From Paraburkholderia hospita (GTDB lineage: Bacteria > Pseudomonadota > Gammaproteobacteria > Burkholderiales > Burkholderiaceae): a DNA stretch of 64,000 bases. The position numbers and the translations under genes were made by a program. Under the pieces are notes generated by a model. That model did not search any database and was not told the origin of the DNA. It saw only the letters and a list, made by a program, of their open reading frames with translations. The DNA lies in contig NZ_CP026108.1 in the NCBI RefSeq assembly GCF_002902965.1, positions 620,001 to 684,000 on the forward strand, written 5' to 3'. Positions 1-8,175 of the stretch are shown here, piece by piece. How positions within the stretch are numbered: the first letter of the stretch is position 1; each line of letters begins with the position of its first letter.

Positions 1-855
1 GGAATTTCCAGCGATGTTCATCAATCCGGCCAGAATCTCGACGACTTTGTAAATGCCGTAGCAACCAAGGCCATGCAACTTGTGGAACCTATTGAACTTG
101 CAAACCATGAAGCCACGGCCATACAAAAAACTCAATGCTCGCCTAGAAAGTGCAATTACGGCAAGGTCGAAGCGATCTATGAAGACGTGCTCGCGAGACC
201 CGGTTCACCGCAACGCCAATGGGCTCTGGCTGGGAAAGGCTGGTTACTTATTACGCAAAACCGATCCACGGAGGCCGAACGGCAAATCCGTGATGCGATT
301 TCGGAGTACCCTCATTCTGCAATCTTGAGAGCCACTCTCGGGATAGCGCTTGAACAGCAACATCGGATAGACGACGCGCTTTCGGAGCTAATAGCCGGCA
401 CCCACGAGAAGTCAAGAACGGCCGAAAATGAACGTCTACTTGGCGACGTCTTCCTGCATGCAACTCGTTACGACGACGCGCTTGCCGCTTTCGAACGCGC
501 GGATCGCATGCGCCCCCATGATCCGAATACGCTCCACGACTATGGGGAGGCCCTCGTCAAGGCCGGTCGGTACGACGAGGCAGTCAAGAAGTTGACTCAT
601 GCCGTTCGCATTCGCCCTGATCTCGCGCCATCATACGCAGAATTAGGTCGTGCCCTGGAACACAAAGGCGATTTCCATGGTGCGGCCACGATGTATGCGC
701 AGGCTCTTAAACGAGACACCGGCTCTCTCGATCAAAGAGAGACCAGGATGGCCTCCTGGGAACCGAAGGATTGGACGATGCATCCAGTAAAGACCCGGCG
801 CGTGACTCTTGATGTGACAGAACCCCGCTTATCCGACGTCGCCCTTCAATTCTGA
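1..855 (+). CDS. TPR-repeat protein, 5' end outside the window
   Basis: The reading frame is open from the first base, so the gene begins upstream; the first internal ATG is at 73. The visible part is largely tetratricopeptide repeats with the usual spacing of small and aromatic residues (for example DDALAAFERADRMRPHDP and DEAVKKLTHAVRIRPD), giving about five or six helical hairpins between roughly codons 55 and 240. TPRs act as protein-interaction scaffolds. The arrangement recalls TadD-like pilus-assembly lipoproteins, but no partner gene is visible, so no pathway is assigned. The last 35 codons carry no repeat. The stop lies 31 bp before a 172-bp inserted element, so the C-terminus may have been altered. 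Confidence 0.8.
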   Translation, partial: GISSDVHQSGQNLDDFVNAVATKAMQLVEPIELANHEATAIQKTQCSPRKCNYGKVEAIYEDVLARPGSPQRQWALAGKGWLLITQNRSTEAERQIRDAISEYPHSAILRATLGIALEQQHRIDDALSELIAGTHEKSRTAENERLLGDVFLHATRYDDALAAFERADRMRPHDPNTLHDYGEALVKAGRYDEAVKKLTHAVRIRPDLAPSYAELGRALEHKGDFHGAATMYAQALKRDTGSLDQRETRMASWEPKDWTMHPVKTRRVTLDVTEPRLSDVALQF

Positions 856-885
856 CCAGATACCCCGTCGAAACGAATGTTTGAT

Positions 886-1057
886 GGGGTAGTCGTCCTT
901 TTCGTGCAAAATCTGGCGGTAGTATCGCGCAGAGCCGCTTGCAGCAAGGCACTGCGTGTCGGCGACTACCGAGCAAACCATGATTGTTAAAGTCATTGAT
1001 CAGTATGGGTTTTCAGGATCAAAGCGCCAGATTTTGCACGAAAAGGACGACTACCCC
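886..1057. mobile_element. 172-bp element with 33-bp terminal inverted repeats, copy A (MITE-like)
   Basis: The first 33 bases (GGGGTAGTCGTCCTTTTCGT onward) are the exact reverse complement of the last 33 (1025-1057). The interior carries no complete gene. The same unit recurs inverted at 1496-1667 and, diverged, at 53282-53454. Three copies of matching length with matching ends indicate a non-autonomous mobile element. No clear target duplication is visible at this copy. Confidence 0.75.
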
Positions 1058-1288
1058 TATCACAAGGGGCTACCGATCAGCAGCAGCATTGCCGAGTCCG
1101 CGGTAAACCTAGTGGTCAGCCATCGCATGGCGAAGAAGCGACAAATGCGATGGACGGACGAGGGAGCGCACTGTCTGGCGCAGGTCAGAGTTGCTGTCCT
1201 CAACGAAGAATTCTCGGTTAAGAAACTCGCCGGGTTGACCAATACCTCTGTAGCTGCGAACTCGCCGAATGCGCGCCGGGCGGCGTGA
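1058..1288 (+). pseudogene. ISKra4-family transposase, C-terminal remnant
   Basis: The frame encodes about 76 residues ending at a TGA. The stretch IAESAVNLVVSHRMAKKRQM followed by RWTDEGAH and LAQVRVAVLN is the typical extreme C-terminus of ISKra4-type transposases, recognised from memory of the family. The catalytic core and N-terminus are missing: the frame runs directly into the right end of the 172-bp element, so the gene is truncated at that junction. It is boxed in by two inverted copies of the element. Confidence 0.55.
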
Positions 1289-1289
1289 A

Positions 1290-1443
1290 TCGACCTCCCA
1301 CAGTTTGATTCACTCTCTTTGACAACATTGCATTCCTCTTGTTCGTCGGCAAATGTATTCAACAGGGTCACAGACAGTGCGACAAAGGCCGTCGCGATCT
1401 GAAACAGTCTGGTCCGAGCATTTCGAGAAGTTGGAAAGGGCAT
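1290..1443 (-). pseudogene. 5' fragment of a small secreted-protein gene
   Basis: An ATG at 1443 (complement) preceded by AGGGGAAAA opens a frame with a signal-peptide-like start: MPFPTSRNARTRLFQ, a hydrophobic stretch, then NTFADEQEEC. After about 48 codons the frame runs antisense into the ISKra4 remnant, so the natural 3' end is lost. No family is recognised. The fragment is enclosed between the two inverted 172-bp elements. Confidence 0.4.
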
Positions 1444-1495
1444 GATATTTTCCCCTGCGAATTGGTTCTGGCCGCGATCTAGCAATGCGTATCAA

Positions 1496-1667
1496 GGGGT
1501 AGTCGTCCTTTTCGTGCAAAATCTGGCGCTTTGATCCTGAAAACCCATACTGATCAATGACTTTAACAATCATGGTTTGCTCGGTAGTCGCCGACACGCA
1601 GTGCCTTGCTGCAAGCGGCTCTGCGCGATACTACCGCCAGATTTTGCCCGAAAAGGACGACTACCCC
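1496..1667. mobile_element. 172-bp element, copy B (inverted relative to copy A)
   Basis: Near-perfect reverse complement of copy A over its full 172 bp. The visible difference is one base in the right terminal repeat (TTTTGCCCG instead of TTTTGCACG). The two copies flank 438 bp as a large inverted repeat and could form a composite unit. Confidence 0.75.
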
Positions 1668-1729
1668 GTCACGAGATCGGCCAATGCGGCCTGATCCTTT
1701 CCAGTGATGCGTGCATGAAAACGGGACAT
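1668..1729 (-). pseudogene. 5' stub of an unknown gene cut by element copy B
   Basis: CAGGAGAACAAAC stands just before an ATG at 1729 (complement), a good ribosome-binding site. The frame gives MSRFHARITGKDQAALADLV and then enters the inverted repeat of element copy B. Only the start of the gene remains; the family is not recognised. Confidence 0.35.
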
Positions 1730-2067
1730 GTTTGTTCTCCTGTGACGCGGGCGGGGCCCTATGGTCGGGAACGGCGCAAGCGCCCACCATTTCAATCGCC
1801 ATACGGCGCGCGCCGCCGCCCGACGCGTCTATCACCAAAGTCATATAGGCCGCATTGCACCCGGCATCCATACTGCCTTCATGCGGCGCTCACGCGAGCG
1901 TCACAATTCACGTGTCAACGAAGTCAATCCTGTCCTCCGCAGATCCTGCTGGTTGCTCACGTCTACAGGTCAGGGTGCATGCCCGTTGCAACGCGACGCG
2001 GCGCACGCTGTTCTTCTCGGTCCGGCGCAACCGGATAATGCGCCGTTATGTTCGTAAGGAGCTTCAA
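1730..2067. other. Intergenic, no supported gene
   Basis: Leader region between the truncated stub and the DUF4148-type gene. It presumably holds the promoters of both, but no clear -35/-10 pair or repeat could be assigned. Confidence 0.4.
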
Positions 2068-2340
2068 ATGAAGACGGTGCTCATCCTCTGTGGCGGCGCG
2101 CTCTGCCTGTCGGCGTGGCAAGCCTATGCGCAAGAAGCCACCACAACCAACGTGTCGTCGACCGCGACACCCGAAACCGTAATCAATTCTGAAGGGCCGG
2201 GCATGTCGACGACGTCGATGTCGGGCGGCACGGCCATGCCGCGCGGCAAGACGCGCGCCGAGGTCTATCAGGATCTCGTGCGCTCGCAACGAGACGGCGA
2301 AGCGGATCGCCTGCAAGAACTGTTCAAGGGCGGCAACTGA
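2068..2340 (+). CDS. Small secreted DUF4148-like protein
   Basis: A 90-residue protein starting at an ATG behind the ribosome-binding site TAAGGAGC. The first 21 residues (MKTVLILCGGALCLSAWQAYA) form a Sec signal peptide with an AYA-Q cleavage site. The mature part is low-complexity Thr/Ser-rich and then carries KTRAEVYQDLVRSQRDGEAD, a version of the TRAxVxxDLxxxxxxG core that defines DUF4148-type periplasmic proteins, which are abundant in Burkholderia relatives and of unknown function. It stands alone between an element-rich stretch and a convergent protease gene. Confidence 0.75.
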   Translation: MKTVLILCGGALCLSAWQAYAQEATTTNVSSTATPETVINSEGPGMSTTSMSGGTAMPRGKTRAEVYQDLVRSQRDGEADRLQELFKGGN

Positions 2341-2459
2341 AGTCGGCGCGCGCGTCGCCGTCTGAGCGGCCGGCGAAGGCGACGACCCACGTCGGCTGCG
2401 GACCGAGGGCCCGTCCGCAACGGCGGCCCCTTTCCGCATTCAACGCTCGCGCATTCACG

Positions 2460-4703
2460 CTACAGCCCGACGCCGCGCTTTTTCCATCGCGGCGAAGGAA
2501 AGCGCCCCGCGCCGCCGCGCGGGGCGGGCAGCGCGGGCACCCACGCATGCTGTCCCAGCGGCACGACAGGCGGCTTCGCCGTGCCGGGGCAGGTGCCGAT
2601 CTGATTCGCCATCAACCCGGCGGGTGCCGGATCTTCCGCCTGCGCCCGCTTCCCGACCCAGTCGCGGACCGAATACGGCGGCATCGCAAGCGGGGTGACG
2701 GGCAACGCATTGCCCAGCACCTTCGCGCACGCGAGCAACCGCGCGACCTGCGGCGCAGCCGCGCTCGTTCCCGAGATCGCCAGCAGCGAGCCGCTGCGTG
2801 TGCTCGCGCCCAGCACGCCCGCGCACGCGGGCGAATCCTCGCTGATAGCCGTTGCATCCGGACCGTCCCGCACCGTCGTTCGAAGCGAGGGCCCCGTCGA
2901 CGAATACGTTGCCGCCGTGCCGTCCGTGCGCCGATACGCACCGATCACCACGGTGCTGTCGCCCGTCGCAATCGAATTGAGCGTGCTGCTGCGTCTGATC
3001 CATGACACGGGCTTGACGTCGTCGAAGTCCCGCACATGCATGCCGCCGACAAAGCGTTTGTAGCGCGGATCGTCGAAACGCGACTGGCGTCCACGCATGG
3101 GAAAACCGTAGGCCGTTTCGTTGCGCTGGACCCATGCGTGGATTTCGAGCGAGCCATTCGCCGGCGCATCGTTCGACACCGTCACGGTCCAGTTGCCCGC
3201 AGGCGCCGCGATGCGCGCGGGCTGACGGGTGATGGTCGGCGCGAGCGCGATCAGGATCATGCTGCGTTGCCCCGTTGCGACCCGGTCGAGATACACCGCC
3301 GTGCACAGCACATTGGCGCCGCTTTGCCAGACATGGAGCGTCTTCACGGAGATCACGGGGCTGAGGTCGCCCGAAGGCGTGCTGATCCGCACCGTCACCG
3401 TCGACGGGTTCACGTTCTCCGGCAGCCATATCTCCAGAAAGCTGGGCGTTGCGCAGTCCGGCAGTGCACGCCATGTGAGGTCTTGCGGCGCGCCGTTGAT
3501 CAGATCGACACGCGCATGGCAACGCAGCACGTTGCTGTTCCCCGCAGGCACGACGACGGCCAGATCGGGATGCAGCGCGATCAGCTGGTCGATGGCTCGT
3601 TCGATCACAGAGCTGCCGTCGTGCGGTCCCGCCATGTAGCCGTAGCTCAGATTCAGCACGACGCAATACGTTGCGCCGTTCGCGAGGTCGTCGGCGCGGC
3701 GCAGGATATAGCGCATCGCGTCGAGCGCGTGCACGGCGAACCAGCGCCCCGACGTGTCGCGCACGGTGCGCCCCGCCGTCCTGAACTGCACGCCGATCAG
3801 CCTCACTTTCCCGAGTGCTTCGCGCTGTTCGCGCGCGGATGCTGGCAGAGTCGCGGCATGCAGCGGATTGGGCCGCAAGCCGCCGGCGAGATCCATCACT
3901 TCCGTGCCGTGCGCCCAGCGCTTGCGCACGTTGATGTAGCCCGCCTGCGCGTAGACGGTGTCTTCATCGACCTGTCCCGGCTGCGTGCAGCGCGCCAGCA
4001 GCGTGTCGATATCGGCCTTCGCCAGTTCGCGTCCGTAGTGCAGGCCGGGCGGCGTGCCCGCTGCGTCGTCCTGATTCCAGAAGTAATCGATTCGCGTTGT
4101 CGACGGCTCGCCGGTGGATCGAAAGCGTTCATGCGCGAACGCAAGGCCATCGTCCATCACGCCGAGAAACACCATTTGAGGCGCACCGGCGTTCGCGCCG
4201 GCAGCAGAAGACGAGGCAGCAGGCCCGAACACAGGCCCCGTGCCCGCCGCGAGTTGCGCCGCGCCCGGCGAGGCTGCATCGATCAGATCATCGGGCACCA
4301 CAGGCATACCGAGTTCGAAGCGCTTCACGAAGCCCTTGAGCGTCGTATCGAGTTCGCTGAAGAACTGCTTCTTCACGGCAGCCGTCAGAAAGCCGGTCTG
4401 TTCAAGCGCAGCGGGCGGATAGCGATAGATCGACGAAACGCGTATCCACGCCTGCCATCCCGCGTTGGCACCTTCGAGACTCTGCGCGAACGACTGCGCA
4501 GTCAGCGGTGAACCATCCGGCGCGTTCTCTTCGAGCTCGATGATCACGCGCAGCCAGCCTGCGGGCGGTCCGCCCAGATCGGCGAACCCAGTCGCATCGG
4601 CCCACGTGAGATACGGGTCTGCGCTCGCCGTATCCGCGGCGCGCCCCGTCCAGTCGACTCCGCTCCACGCGCCGCTTGCGCCCGTCAACGATTGCCACGT
4701 CAT
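2460..4703 (-). CDS. Subtilisin-type (S8) serine protease
   Basis: A 747-residue protein with a complete S8 triad: Asp184/185 in GVMDDGLAFAHERF, His265 in RWAHGTEVMD and Ser647 in SGTSAAAPQVARL, plus the oxyanion Asn in PAGNS near 389. The roughly 170-residue N-terminal part has no family I recognise. A beta-rich insert lies between the Asn and Ser motifs (about 400-540). There is no signal peptide or membrane segment, so a cytoplasmic protein or non-classical export is likely. It is the last gene of an apparent three-gene minus-strand unit: the haloperoxidase-like gene ends 31 bp upstream and a class III cyclase precedes that. The substrate is unknown. Confidence 0.85.
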   Translation of the reverse strand: MTWQSLTGASGAWSGVDWTGRAADTASADPYLTWADATGFADLGGPPAGWLRVIIELEENAPDGSPLTAQSFAQSLEGANAGWQAWIRVSSIYRYPPAALEQTGFLTAAVKKQFFSELDTTLKGFVKRFELGMPVVPDDLIDAASPGAAQLAAGTGPVFGPAASSSAAGANAGAPQMVFLGVMDDGLAFAHERFRSTGEPSTTRIDYFWNQDDAAGTPPGLHYGRELAKADIDTLLARCTQPGQVDEDTVYAQAGYINVRKRWAHGTEVMDLAGGLRPNPLHAATLPASAREQREALGKVRLIGVQFRTAGRTVRDTSGRWFAVHALDAMRYILRRADDLANGATYCVVLNLSYGYMAGPHDGSSVIERAIDQLIALHPDLAVVVPAGNSNVLRCHARVDLINGAPQDLTWRALPDCATPSFLEIWLPENVNPSTVTVRISTPSGDLSPVISVKTLHVWQSGANVLCTAVYLDRVATGQRSMILIALAPTITRQPARIAAPAGNWTVTVSNDAPANGSLEIHAWVQRNETAYGFPMRGRQSRFDDPRYKRFVGGMHVRDFDDVKPVSWIRRSSTLNSIATGDSTVVIGAYRRTDGTAATYSSTGPSLRTTVRDGPDATAISEDSPACAGVLGASTRSGSLLAISGTSAAAPQVARLLACAKVLGNALPVTPLAMPPYSVRDWVGKRAQAEDPAPAGLMANQIGTCPGTAKPPVVPLGQHAWVPALPAPRGGAGRFPSPRWKKRGVGL

Positions 4704-4734
4704 CGCGCACCTCGCTCGAACAGGGTCCGTGACC

Positions 4735-6012
4735 TTACTTCGGGAACGTCGTATTCACGAGGCCGTTGCCGTTCCACTCACCCTCGGCCTGATTCCAGAG
4801 CCACGACAGGATGTCCGATCCGTCCACGGCCTTCGCGGCGGGAGGATCCCACGCGAGAAACGGAAACTTCGCTTTCACGGTGGCCTGATCGTTCGGGTCG
4901 TTCGCATTCAGCCCCAACGATGTTGCATATGCCTTGACGTCATCGTCGCTCAATGGCTCGTGATAATCGAAATCGGGATTGGCCGCCACGGTAACGAGAT
5001 AGCCTTTGAATGAGAGCGGCGTGATCGTGCCGTCGCTTCGCGTGCTCATCGCGTCAAGCGGCGGCGCCGGCTTCTTGATGTTGCGTGTGCAGCGCGCGAC
5101 GAAGTATTCGCCAAGCGCCGTGCCGAGCACGTGTCCGGCAATGCTGTCGACAGGAAAGTGCACGCCCGCCACGGTGCGATTGACCGCGACGCGGTACGCC
5201 TGCCGCATCGCCTGCTGGTAGTACACGGAACCGGGCTTCTGATTGAACAGCGCGCACAGCACCACGGCGATGATGAACGCCTGGGTCGAATGCCCGCTCG
5301 GCAACGAGCCGTGCCCCGGCGTCTGGAGCATCGGCTGTATCTGCGACGAGTATTCGATCGGCCGCGCTGCCGCGATCGCGTGCTTGAAGCGGATTTCGGT
5401 GAAGATCGCGAAACGCACGGCCGTGTCGAGCAGTTCGATGGTTTTCGGCGTGCGGCTCGGCTGCAGATAGATCAGCATGCTCCAGAACGCGTGCTGCGAT
5501 CCGAGTTGGCAGAGTATCTCGGCCATGCGGTCGTCGCGCAGGTCCGAATAGAAGTCCAGCCATTCGGCCTGCTGTTCGAAGACTGCCTGCGTCGGACGGC
5601 TCAGGCTGACGATCTTGACGTCGCTGGCGCCTGACGTCGAAGGCCGGTGCCAGAGCTGCGCATACTGGCCTGGCGTCCCCACGTTGTGTGTGGAGAAGCG
5701 CAGGTTCGACAGCAGTTCGAAATCGAACGCTGTCGCGCGCACCCAGGGTTCCCAGCGCCACAATTGCCGATAGTCGTCGAAATCCTGGAAGTTCTGTTGA
5801 TCGAACTTGAGCGTGACGTCCTCAGGCGTTCGCCAGCTGCCGACAATGCCGTCACGATGACCGATCTGTGCCTCCGCGAAAAGCGGTCCGTCGCACGGTA
5901 TGCCGCTGCCGCCCTGATCATAGACGCCGCCGGCTCCGCCTCCGCCCGGCCCTCCCGCTCCGCCTGCTCCCCCTGCTCCGCCCGCGCCTCCTGCACCGCC
6001 CAGTCCGCTCAC
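4735..6012 (-). CDS. Vanadium-dependent haloperoxidase / PAP2-type acid phosphatase family protein
   Basis: A 425-residue protein starting at a GTG behind GAGGAGG. After a Gly-rich head (GGA units, residues 4-29) it carries the three signature motifs of the vanadate/phosphate pocket: Lys210...Arg217-Pro (KHAIAAARP), Pro238-Ser-Gly-His241 (LPSGHS), and Arg279...His285...Asp289 (NRTVAGVHFPVD). The size and motif spacing fit bacterial vanadium chloroperoxidase-like proteins better than the short membrane PAP2 phosphatases, and no obvious transmembrane bundle is seen. The activity (halide oxidation or phosphate-ester hydrolysis) cannot be decided from sequence. It lies 47 bp downstream of the cyclase gene and 31 bp upstream of the S8 protease gene. 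Confidence 0.8.
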   Translation of the reverse strand: MSGLGGAGGAGGAGGAGGAGGPGGGGAGGVYDQGGSGIPCDGPLFAEAQIGHRDGIVGSWRTPEDVTLKFDQQNFQDFDDYRQLWRWEPWVRATAFDFELLSNLRFSTHNVGTPGQYAQLWHRPSTSGASDVKIVSLSRPTQAVFEQQAEWLDFYSDLRDDRMAEILCQLGSQHAFWSMLIYLQPSRTPKTIELLDTAVRFAIFTEIRFKHAIAAARPIEYSSQIQPMLQTPGHGSLPSGHSTQAFIIAVVLCALFNQKPGSVYYQQAMRQAYRVAVNRTVAGVHFPVDSIAGHVLGTALGEYFVARCTRNIKKPAPPLDAMSTRSDGTITPLSFKGYLVTVAANPDFDYHEPLSDDDVKAYATSLGLNANDPNDQATVKAKFPFLAWDPPAAKAVDGSDILSWLWNQAEGEWNGNGLVNTTFPK

Positions 6013-6059
6013 GATAGGCCTCCTCTGTCAGCCATCACGCACCGCATTGACGCCTTCTT

Positions 6060-7844
6060 CTATGCAGGCAGCCCTGCCTGCCGCAATGCTTCCGACCAGG
6101 TCTTCCCCGTCTCGTACGCACCGCTCGGCGAGCGTTCGAGATAGTTCCTGACCGTCAGCGACGGCTCGAGCGCAAGTACCTCGGTGACGGTCAACCGCGC
6201 CGCCTCGAGGTCGCCGAGCAGCGATTGCGCGATCGCCAGCGCGCGCAATGTCGATGTATTGGTGCGGTTCACCCGCAGCGAGCGCTGCGCGAGCTCGACC
6301 GCGCGTTCGTAGCGCCCCGCCGACAACGCCGCCGTCGCGCCCAGCGATTCATAGAAGTAGCGCAACGGATCGAGCGGCGACAGACGCAGCGCGCGCTCGG
6401 TCGCATCGACGGCCTGGCCGCCCTCGCCTTCGAATGCGAGCAGCGTGCCTTTGAGCAGCCATGCAAGCGAATCGTTCGGATTCACCTCGAGCGCGCGCTC
6501 GTAGCGCTGCTGCCCGACGTCGAGCTGCTTGAGCAGGTTGGTGTGCACGAAGCCGTCGATGGTCAGCGCGAGCGAGCAGTCAGGATCGGCGTCGAGCGCG
6601 CGGCGCGTGCAGTCGAGCGCGGCCTGCGCCTGGGCCGCGCGGTCGTCCGTCCAGCCGCGGTTGAAGCGCAGCACATGCCATTTGCCGAGCCACGCATGCG
6701 GCACCGCCTGGCGGCGCGCGCGCTCGATCAGCGCTTCGAGCATGTCGCGCGCGCGATGAAAGTCATGCGAAACGCCGCGATGCATCAGCACGATCGCGCT
6801 CATCAGCAGCGTCGAGCTCGCGAGCGACGGCAGCGCCTGCGAGCGCGCGCGCTGCAATTCGCGGTCGATGATCGCGCCGCTCACTTCGGCGACGACGCGG
6901 TCGATCAGCTCATCTTCTCCGAGCATGATGTGCGTCGCGCGGCCCTTGATACTCTGCGTCCACAGGATATGGCGCGACCGTGCTTCCGCCAGTTCCACCA
7001 CCAGCATGACCTGATCGCCCCACGTGCGATACGCGCCCGACAGCACGTAGCGCGCACCGAGAAACGCGCTGATTTCGTCGAGCGTCGCGCCGCGCTCGCG
7101 AAACGCCGTGGTCGACAGGCGCGAGATCACCTGCAGTTCGGCCGTGCGCGACAGCGACGAAATGATCTCGTCCGCCATCACTTCGCCGAGCACCTGTTGC
7201 TCGGCTTCCCCGCCGCGCGCCGCAAAGGGAATCACGGCGATGGTCGGCCGCAATTGCGGCAGAAACGCGCTGCCGCGCTCGATCACGGGACGCGGGCCCG
7301 GCGGCCCGATCCGATACGCGCGCACCGGCTGCTCGAAATGCTTCAGATGACATTCGCCGAGATCTTCGATGTCCGCATCGAGTTCGGGCGTCAACTGGTC
7401 GCGCACCTGCGCGGACACGACGATCTCGCCCGGCCCGGCGAGCGAGTAAAGCCGCGCGGCCAGACTGACGCCAAGGCCGTAGACATCGCGCTCGTCTTCG
7501 TAAAGCCCGGTGACGTGCAGGCCCATGCGCAGCAGCATGTGCCGCGCGGGCGGCTGTCCCGCGTTCGCATCGACCGACGCGCGCTGGATCGCGAAGGTCG
7601 CCGCAAGCGCATCGCGCAACTCGACGAACGTGACCATCAGGCCATCGCCTTCCGTTCTGATGAGGCGGCCGTGATGGGTCGGCACGATGTCGTTCTCGAT
7701 GCGCGCCTTGTATCTGCGCCACCGTCCCGCTGCTTCCACCTCGTTGTCCTGGATCAGCCGGCACGACTCCACCAGGTCCATGAACAGAACCGTGCGCACG
7801 ACACGCGCGAGCCCATCGGATGAGCAGGAAGAGTCTGCAATCAC
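6060..7844 (-). CDS. Class III adenylate/guanylate cyclase with TolB-like and TPR domains
   Basis: A 594-residue protein with a GTG start. Residues 15-180 form a cyclase homology domain with both metal Asp residues (Asp23 in LFMDLV, Asp67 in TEGDG) and Asp120. The purine-specifying Lys is Arg63 and the transition-state Asn is Ser127 (GVSLAARL), while Arg131 is kept, so activity may be altered. Residues 195-330 resemble the TolB/FlgO-like segment usual in these proteins (TIAVIPFAAR...LSRTAELQVISR). Residues 350-560 are TPRs. There is no transmembrane segment. It is the first gene of the apparent operon with the haloperoxidase-like protein and the S8 protease, and the upstream neighbour on the same strand is a regulator with a cyclic-nucleotide-binding domain. 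Confidence 0.85.
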   Translation of the reverse strand: MIADSSCSSDGLARVVRTVLFMDLVESCRLIQDNEVEAAGRWRRYKARIENDIVPTHHGRLIRTEGDGLMVTFVELRDALAATFAIQRASVDANAGQPPARHMLLRMGLHVTGLYEDERDVYGLGVSLAARLYSLAGPGEIVVSAQVRDQLTPELDADIEDLGECHLKHFEQPVRAYRIGPPGPRPVIERGSAFLPQLRPTIAVIPFAARGGEAEQQVLGEVMADEIISSLSRTAELQVISRLSTTAFRERGATLDEISAFLGARYVLSGAYRTWGDQVMLVVELAEARSRHILWTQSIKGRATHIMLGEDELIDRVVAEVSGAIIDRELQRARSQALPSLASSTLLMSAIVLMHRGVSHDFHRARDMLEALIERARRQAVPHAWLGKWHVLRFNRGWTDDRAAQAQAALDCTRRALDADPDCSLALTIDGFVHTNLLKQLDVGQQRYERALEVNPNDSLAWLLKGTLLAFEGEGGQAVDATERALRLSPLDPLRYFYESLGATAALSAGRYERAVELAQRSLRVNRTNTSTLRALAIAQSLLGDLEAARLTVTEVLALEPSLTVRNYLERSPSGAYETGKTWSEALRQAGLPA

Positions 7845-8175
7845 GTTTCTTCAAGCCTTTAAAGCACACTGGAATCGGCTCGCGACCCGCAAAGCCGCAT
7901 CAGCGATCGTTGACAACGCATCGCAATGCAGCGGCCCCGCACACGAATGCAACGCTGCGCGCGGCTGGTCGAAGTTCGGATGGCCCGCATGTCGCGCCGG
8001 CCGCGGCGGAACGCGCGCCCGGCGGTTCTATTCGACGTGCGATTGATGTGTGTTATAGGTCAAAAAATGCCGTTTAAGACGGCCTTTTTTCTTGCATTGG
8101 ACTTGCGCCGTTCAAACCAGGAAACGCCGCACGCTTATTGATATCGCGTATGTAAATAAACCGCTGCGAACGAAA
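7845..8175. other. Intergenic region between regulator and cyclase operon
   Basis: Presumed promoter region of the cyclase operon. It contains a symmetric hairpin terminator at 8062-8090 and no supported gene. Confidence 0.5.
8062..8090 (-). terminator. Bidirectional-looking intrinsic terminator
   Basis: GCCGT-TTAAG-ACGGC is a perfect 5-bp stem with a 5-base loop, flanked by a run of six A on the left and six T on the right. It can therefore work on either strand. It lies 86 bp past the stop of the regulator gene and upstream of the cyclase gene, so it should separate the two transcripts. Confidence 0.65.

Noticed and set aside
861..869. TACCCCGTC left of element copy A, identical to the junction right of copy B
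   Set aside because: Only nine bases; too short to claim a target duplication or a third end.
2547..4511. Long plus-strand open frames opposite the S8 protease gene
   Set aside because: Arg/Ala/His-rich composition, no ribosome-binding site, and opposite a gene with an intact catalytic triad.
6225..7823. A 532-codon plus-strand frame opposite the cyclase gene
   Set aside because: Shadow of the cyclase/TPR coding sequence; composition strongly Arg/Gln/His.
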